From contig CALMOL010000103.1 in assembly GCA_937871685.1 (NCBI GenBank), positions 1 to 8,899 of the forward strand: 8,899 nt of DNA. Reading direction: 5' to 3'. The stretch is from an uncultured Verrucomicrobiota bacterium (lineage in GTDB: Bacteria > Verrucomicrobiota > Verrucomicrobiia > Chthoniobacterales > SZAS-18). Positions 4,890 through 8,899 of the stretch are shown here, piece by piece. The first letter of the stretch is position 1; each line of letters opens with the position of its first letter. The notes below the pieces were generated by a model that saw only the letters and a program-made list of their open reading frames with translations, was not told the DNA's origin and ran no database searches. Position numbers and translations under genes: made by a program.

Positions 4890-6428
4890 TCAGGAGACGG
4901 TTGGAATCAAGCCACGAACCGCCCGGACGAGCGAGGAGCGGTCGTAGGGTTTCTGAAGGAACGCGTCGGCCGCGGTGCTGGCGCCGCTCAGTTCGGTGAT
5001 GTAGCCGGAGGAAAACAGCACCTTCGTCGTGGGCGACGCTCGCTTGATCTCGTGCAGCACCTCAAGGCCGGAAAGTCCGGGCATCGCGAGATCGAGGATC
5101 ACCACGGCCAGATCGCCGCGGTTGCGATGGAACAGTTCCAATCCCCGCCGACCGTCGGGCGCGGTGAGGACGCGAAAGCCCGCCGCGCCAAGGCCGGTGG
5201 TGGCGAAGTCGCGGATCAACTCCTCGTCGTCCACCAGCAGGCAGAGCGGCGGCTCGCTCGTGGGCGCGGGCGCCGGCAGGGGCGGCGCGGGCGCGCGTTC
5301 CGGCGCTGCCGCCAGCGGCAGGTGAACGTGGAAGCTCGTGCCCTGGCCCAGGTGGCTCTCGCACTCGATCCAGCCGCCGTGGTGACCGATGATGCCCTGC
5401 ACCATGGCCAGCCCAAGCCCCGTGCCGCGACCTTGCTCCTTGGTCGTGTAAAACGGCTCGAAGATCCGCTCGCGCACCTCCGGCGCCATGCCCATGCCGG
5501 TGTCGCGCACCGTCAGCCGCCCATGGGTGCCGGGGTGGCCAAGCATCCCGTCCGAGCTGGTTCGCACGCAGCCGGTCTCGAGCGTGAGGACGCCCCCGCC
5601 GGGCATGGCGTCGCGCGCGTTCAGGCATAGGTTCATCAGCACCTGGTGAAGCTGGCTCCCGTCGCCCGTCACCACGCAGTCTTCCGGCGCGAGCTCGAGT
5701 TCAAAGACCACGCCGGGCGGGAAGACATGCTGGAGGATGCCGACCATCTCGCGCACGAGGTCGTTCAGGTGCACCGGCCCCGATTTCAGGGGCGAGCGGC
5801 GCGCGAGGTTGAGCAGGCGACGGGAGAGCTCGGCGGCTCGGTCGGCGGCTTGGTGGGCGGCGTTGAGGAAGGCTTGGTGGGGATGACCGCCGGGCAGCGA
5901 GATCAAGTTCAGGCTACTGGTGACGACGGTCAGCAGATTGTTGAAGTCGTGCGCGACGCCGCCGGCGAGTTGGCCGACAGCCTCCATCTTTTTCGCCTCG
6001 ATCAACTGCCGGTGGAGCAGGTGGCGCTCGGTGATGTCGCGCACAACCGCCAGCACCCGACGGCCGGCGACGGGCACGAGGCGCGTTTCGAGGCAGCGTT
6101 CTTCGCCCCGCTGCCCAACGGAACTCTCAAGCACCCCTGCCCGTCCGGTGGAAAGCACGCGACGGTGAAGATCGCGCAGCGCTTCGACCTGGTTTTCCGG
6201 GAGCCATTCCCCGAGGCGGGCGGAGGGAGTCACGGCATCGGCTGACGCAGCGGCCTGACGGAGGTCGAGGCATTCGCCGTCCTCGGTCAGCAGATACATC
6301 GCGTCCGGGCTAGCCTGGAGGACAAACTCGGCAAGATTCGACGAGCTGGCCGGCACCGCTGGCTGGTCCGGCTCGGAACTAGAGCGCCGCGGCGGGAGGG
6401 CGACGCTGGGGAGGGGCAAGGCGGGCAT
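4890..6428 (-). CDS. Soluble hybrid histidine kinase, PAS-HisKA-HATPase_c-REC
   Basis: A 512-residue cytosolic sensor kinase with its own receiver, from the ATG at 6428; an ORF start at 6506 would add 26 residues that look untypical. After a proline/serine-rich head comes a PAS-type sensor domain (about 31-132, ending VVRDITERH). The DHp helix has the H-box GGVAHDFNNLLTVV with phospho-acceptor His160. The ATPase domain shows the N-box NLCLNARDAM (Asn270), DTGMGM (Asp309), FEPFYTTK (323-330) and GTGLGLAMV (335-343). A proline/alanine linker (about 372-394) leads to the receiver: LLVDDEELIRD (Asp400/Asp401), phospho-acceptor Asp446 in VVILDLAMPG, and Lys493 in FLQKPYD. All catalytic residues are intact. 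There are no membrane helices or output domain, so the last receiver must signal to something else. The next gene, 24 bases downstream, is a membrane protein with a DHp-like segment. No Shine-Dalgarno is visible. Confidence 0.93.
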   Translation of the reverse strand: MPALPLPSVALPPRRSSSEPDQPAVPASSSNLAEFVLQASPDAMYLLTEDGECLDLRQAAASADAVTPSARLGEWLPENQVEALRDLHRRVLSTGRAGVLESSVGQRGEERCLETRLVPVAGRRVLAVVRDITERHLLHRQLIEAKKMEAVGQLAGGVAHDFNNLLTVVTSSLNLISLPGGHPHQAFLNAAHQAADRAAELSRRLLNLARRSPLKSGPVHLNDLVREMVGILQHVFPPGVVFELELAPEDCVVTGDGSQLHQVLMNLCLNARDAMPGGGVLTLETGCVRTSSDGMLGHPGTHGRLTVRDTGMGMAPEVRERIFEPFYTTKEQGRGTGLGLAMVQGIIGHHGGWIECESHLGQGTSFHVHLPLAAAPERAPAPPLPAPAPTSEPPLCLLVDDEELIRDFATTGLGAAGFRVLTAPDGRRGLELFHRNRGDLAVVILDLAMPGLSGLEVLHEIKRASPTTKVLFSSGYITELSGASTAADAFLQKPYDRSSLVRAVRGLIPTVS

Positions 6429-6511
6429 GAGGCGCGAAAGAAGAACAACAGGACAACACCGCAAGGCTCGACGAAGCGAAAGGAGGCAATCCTGGGCAAA
6501 CGGCAAGAAGT

Positions 6512-6540
6512 TCTATAATTTCAGCGATAAATCCGATCCT
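6512..6540 (-). promoter_or_regulatory. Possible promoter region of the hybrid kinase
   Basis: On the - strand the island reads GAAATTATAGAAC; TATAGA (6517-6512) is a four-to-five base match to a -10 box and lies about 84 bases before the kinase ATG. No good -35 is present at 16-18 bases. The + strand also spells TATAAT (6514-6519), but no + strand gene follows. This rests mainly on the sharp local AT richness. Confidence 0.25.
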
Positions 6541-6677
6541 TCCGCCGGAGCCGGCCAGGAGATGGTCACGGCGGTTTTTGGGCGATCGTCCGCGAAAGCT
6601 CGGCCCCCTGCCGAGGGAGAATGCGCTCGGGAACGACGTTGCGGGCGAACCATCGCGCCGGCCTCCTTCGAGACGCC

Positions 6678-6706
6678 GCGAGGCCGGGTCGCGGGCACGG
6701 CCTCGC
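6678..6706 (-). terminator. Nine-bp hairpin after the transporter gene
   Basis: GCGAGGCCG (6678-6686) and CGGCCTCGC (6698-6706) pair perfectly around an 11-base loop. It begins 31 bases past the transporter stop on the - strand, where a terminator is expected. No T-run follows, so it would be a U-less terminator, an RNA 3'-end stabiliser or chance; it is the longest perfect compact stem I found in the window. Confidence 0.35.
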
Positions 6707-6737
6707 TGCCTGCTTCTCGCCGATGCTTCTTGCTTCC

Positions 6738-8195
6738 TCACCCCGTTGGAAACAGGCGGCGCAGCACGAGATACGCGAGGAACGCCACGCCGAAACCCAC
6801 GAACCACGCATAGCCATAAAGCGCCGCCACCCACGCCGGGACGCTCGCCGCGGGAAGGAGCCTCACGGCAACCAGGAGGCCCGGCAGGCTCGGCAGCACG
6901 CCGGTCACGAGTGCCACAAGCGCCACCACCGAGACCCCGTTACGGTAGGAATACTCGCCGCGCGGATCGTAGAGCGCGTCCACGTCCAGGAGGCGACCGC
7001 GCCACGCGTAGTAGTCGGCGATCAGGATTCCACCGATGGGGCCGAGCAACGCGGAGTAGCCGACCAACCAGGTGAAGATGTAGCCGGACGGATCGGCGAC
7101 GAGCTTCCACGGCATCATCGCCACGCCCAGCAGCGCGGTGATCAACCCGCCGCCGCGAAAGCCGATCCAGCGCGGCGCCAAGTGTGCGAAGTCGTTCGCC
7201 GGCGACACCACATTGGCCGCGATGTTCGTCGCAAGCGTGGCAAGGCAAAGCGCAAGCATCGCGCTGACGAGCACGGCGGGACTTGAGAACCTCGTGAGCA
7301 CCTCCACCGGGTCCCAGATCGACTTGCCGTAGATGACGGCGGTGGCGGACGTGACCGCCACGCCGATGAACGCATAAAGCGCCATCGTCGGCGGCAGGCC
7401 GAGCGCCTGCCCGGCGGCCTGGGCGCGCTGGGAGCGGGCGTAGCGGGAAAAGTCCGGGATGTTCAACGAGAGCGTGGCCCAAAACCCGACCATTCCCGTG
7501 AGCGCCGGGAAGAAGAAGGGCCAGAACCCACCTGCCTTCGGCTGGCCCGGGGCGAAGGCCGAGGGCTGAGCGAGGATCGGCCCGAAGCCGCCGGCGCGGT
7601 CCCACGCCCACGCCAGGAGCAGGAGCCCGAGGGCGAGGAGGAGCGGCGCCTTGATGAGAAGCAGCAGCCGGATGGAATCAATGCCGCGCCAGATCACCCA
7701 CACGTTCAGCGCCCAAAACACGAGGAAGCAGGCAAACTCGGACGCGGTGATCCCGAGCGCCCCGCTCCCGGCCGCCGAGACGAGCGAGGGGGCGAGCACG
7801 CCGAGAATCTTGTGGACGGCCGCGCCGCCGATCCACGCCTGGATGCCGAACCAACCGCAGGCGACAAGGGCGCGCAGGAGCGCCGGGACGTTTGCGCCGC
7901 GGGTGCCGAAGGCCGCGCGGCAATACACCGGGAACGAGATGCCATAGGCCGTTCCGGCGTGAGCATTCAAGATCATCGGCGCGAGCACGATGAGATTGGC
8001 GAGGAAAATGGTGCCGACGGCCTGCCGCCAGTCCATGCCGCCCTCGATCAGCGAGGAGGCGAGCAGGTAGGTGGGGATGCACGCCGCCATGGAAATCCAC
8101 AGCGCGGCGAAGTTCCAGGTTCCCCAGGTGCGCCGCTCGGGCGGCACCGGGGCGAGGTCCGCGTTGGAGAGCGGGGAGTCGGTGGCGACGGGCAT
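6738..8195 (-). CDS. NCS1-family nucleobase/allantoin-type cation symporter
   Basis: An inner-membrane importer of nucleobases or related rings (uracil, cytosine, allantoin, hydantoins), driven by sodium or proton. With the ATG at 8195 it has 485 residues and about twelve hydrophobic segments, normal for NCS1 (Mhp1, PucI, CodB relatives). Family landmarks: RRTWGTWNFAALWIS (21-35) ahead of the first helix, the substrate-site stretch CGWFGIQAWIGG with Trp115 and Gln119, FWATLSLNIPDFSRYARSQR (238-257, Trp239), ATNIAANVVSPANDFAHLAP (322-341) with conserved asparagines, and ADYYAWRG near 393-400. The residues that contact the substrate in Mhp1 are conserved in kind, but they do not fix the substrate. 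An AGGGA (8207-8203) lies 7 bases before the ATG and supports this start; the frame stays open further upstream without family sequence. It is 119 bases past the YbjN gene on the same strand. Confidence 0.95.
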   Translation of the reverse strand: MPVATDSPLSNADLAPVPPERRTWGTWNFAALWISMAACIPTYLLASSLIEGGMDWRQAVGTIFLANLIVLAPMILNAHAGTAYGISFPVYCRAAFGTRGANVPALLRALVACGWFGIQAWIGGAAVHKILGVLAPSLVSAAGSGALGITASEFACFLVFWALNVWVIWRGIDSIRLLLLIKAPLLLALGLLLLAWAWDRAGGFGPILAQPSAFAPGQPKAGGFWPFFFPALTGMVGFWATLSLNIPDFSRYARSQRAQAAGQALGLPPTMALYAFIGVAVTSATAVIYGKSIWDPVEVLTRFSSPAVLVSAMLALCLATLATNIAANVVSPANDFAHLAPRWIGFRGGGLITALLGVAMMPWKLVADPSGYIFTWLVGYSALLGPIGGILIADYYAWRGRLLDVDALYDPRGEYSYRNGVSVVALVALVTGVLPSLPGLLVAVRLLPAASVPAWVAALYGYAWFVGFGVAFLAYLVLRRLFPTG

Positions 8196-8202
8196 GGACG
8201 CA

Positions 8203-8207
8203 TCCCT
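8203..8207 (-). promoter_or_regulatory. Probable ribosome binding site of the transporter
   Basis: AGGGA on the - strand, spaced 7 bases from the ATG at 8195, is the only Shine-Dalgarno-like sequence at good spacing among the genes of the window. It favours 8195 over upstream starts. Confidence 0.45.
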
Positions 8208-8314
8208 GCCGAGCCGACCCGAGAAGGCAAGCGCGGGCCCGGCCCCCAGGGCCAAGCATCCGAAGTCCGCACGCCGCTCGGGCCGTTCCCGGAGACCGCG
8301 CGAGCCCGCCGCGC

Positions 8315-8788
8315 TTACTTGTTGAAATCGATGTGCTGCGTGAACTGGTCCACCGTCAGCATCCAGGTCCGGATGAACTCGCCGACCGCGCCGTAGGCAA
8401 CGCCTCCCTCGAGGTCGAGATCCATCTCGATGACCGGATCGCCTTCCTTGTCGATGTAGGCGCGCGAGTAGCGCTTGGTCTTGTTCCACTCGTTGATGCG
8501 GCCCAGCGTGACGGGGCGGCGCATTTTGAAGCCCGCGTAGAACTGGAGGTTCTTGCCCTTGTTGTAGAGCAGGCACTTGTAGCCCTTGAGCTGGAAGAGA
8601 TACACGCCCTCGCTCTTCTCGGTGTAGTCCACCTTGAGGGCTTGGAGCAATCGCTCGGTGTCGGCGATGGAGAGCGACTTGATGATCTCACCCTGCTCCG
8701 CCTGGACGGCGGGCGCGGCGAGCAAGCCAGCCGCGAGCACGGCGGCGGCGAGGAGGCGGGACAGGCGCGGGACAAGCAGAAAGTTCAT
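8315..8788 (-). CDS. Exported YbjN-domain protein
   Basis: 157 residues. The first 30 form a Sec signal peptide: a start with two arginines (MNFLLVPRLSRLL), a hydrophobic core (LAAAVLAAGLLAA) and an AVQA cleavage site before EQGE, so the mature protein of about 127 residues should be periplasmic or outside. There is no lipobox cysteine. The rest matches the YbjN/putative sensory transduction regulator pattern: SLSIADTERLLQALKVDYTE, then YLFQLKGYKCLLYNKGKNLQ, FYAGFKMRRPVTLGRINEWN, and a C-terminal helix GAVGEFIRTWMLTVDQF. The fold resembles type III secretion chaperones; molecular role is unknown. E. coli YbjN itself has no signal peptide, so export is notable here. The upstream bases are a GC-rich pyrimidine run without a Shine-Dalgarno. 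The stop is followed by GCGCG-N7-CGCGC (8298-8314), a weak hairpin. Confidence 0.88.
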   Translation of the reverse strand: MNFLLVPRLSRLLAAAVLAAGLLAAPAVQAEQGEIIKSLSIADTERLLQALKVDYTEKSEGVYLFQLKGYKCLLYNKGKNLQFYAGFKMRRPVTLGRINEWNKTKRYSRAYIDKEGDPVIEMDLDLEGGVAYGAVGEFIRTWMLTVDQFTQHIDFNK

Positions 8789-8862
8789 GCGAGGGGCGGG
8801 GCGGGCGCATCATTGACGGCGCGGCCCCTTCGCGCAAGCGATCTCTGCCGACCCGCTCGCTC

Positions 8863-8899
8863 ATGATCCGCCGCGCGGTCACCCGCATGCGGTCCTCGA
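8863..8899 (+). CDS. Possible start of a rightward gene, cut by the window end
   Basis: ATG at 8863 opens a frame (MIRRAVTRMRSS) running to the edge with G or C at every third base. It would be divergent from the YbjN gene, with 74 bases between. Twelve codons are too few to judge, and there is no ribosome binding site; the opposite strand also has an open frame here. Confidence 0.15.
   Translation, partial: MIRRAVTRMRSS

Larger units (their letters stand above)
6429..6737. other. 309-base gap between transporter and hybrid kinase
   Basis: No gene is supported here. It holds an AT-rich island at about 6508-6535, in contrast to the GC-rich surroundings, a strong hairpin near the transporter end (6678-6706) and a second perfect dyad CTCGGC-CCCCT-GCCGAG (6599-6615). 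The layout (hairpin after the first gene, AT-rich island before the next) suggests that the transporter transcript ends here and the kinase transcript begins here. Confidence 0.5.

Noticed and set aside
4311..5630. 439-codon + strand frame opposite the two - strand kinase-related genes
   Set aside because: Low-complexity Gly/Arg/His composition, no domain, and it opposes intact genes on the other strand.
8688..8888. 66-codon - strand frame overlapping the YbjN start
   Set aside because: Overlaps about 100 bases of a well-supported gene in another frame, with an Arg/Pro-rich translation.

Overview
The window is very GC-rich, with G or C at most third codon positions, and reads as ordinary dense bacterial chromosome. 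I see no rRNA, tRNA, CRISPR array, transposase or phage gene. Most starts lack a clear Shine-Dalgarno sequence. This, together with a DUF6941-like protein, a LuxR-type helix ending VQAYCARIKDKLGL and an exported YbjN-domain protein, makes me lean towards Verrucomicrobiota (perhaps Opitutales). That placement is an inference by eye and was not tested.

Left part, + strand: the 3' end of a DUF6941-like gene (1-350) is followed by a 335-base non-coding stretch with a promoter-like sequence and several inverted repeats. Then comes a two-gene two-component system: a four-helix membrane histidine kinase of the HisKA_3/NarL class (686-1813) and its LuxR/NarL-type response regulator (1834-2505, or from a GTG at 1810 that overlaps the kinase stop). 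After a 399-base gap holding one doubtful 67-codon ORF, everything up to about 8788 lies on the - strand.

Right part, - strand, in transcription order: an exported YbjN-domain protein (8788-8315); an NCS1-family nucleobase/allantoin-type transporter (8195-6738); a soluble hybrid histidine kinase PAS-HisKA-HATPase-REC (6428-4890); a 138-aa two-helix membrane protein that looks like an isolated DHp domain lacking the phospho-histidine (4865-4449); and an AGXT2-like class III aminotransferase (4266-2905).

How they may work together: an NCS1 importer near an AGXT2-like aminotransferase fits uptake of a pyrimidine or hydantoin-type compound and removal of the amino group from beta-alanine or 3-aminoisobutyrate, as in reductive pyrimidine breakdown. 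No dihydropyrimidine dehydrogenase, dihydropyrimidinase or ureidopropionase is in the window, so this stays a hypothesis. The most unusual item is the small membrane protein with a histidine-less DHp-like segment just downstream of the hybrid kinase. Next are a cluster of near-identical palindromes between it and the aminotransferase, and the fold-switch-like repeats ahead of the membrane kinase.
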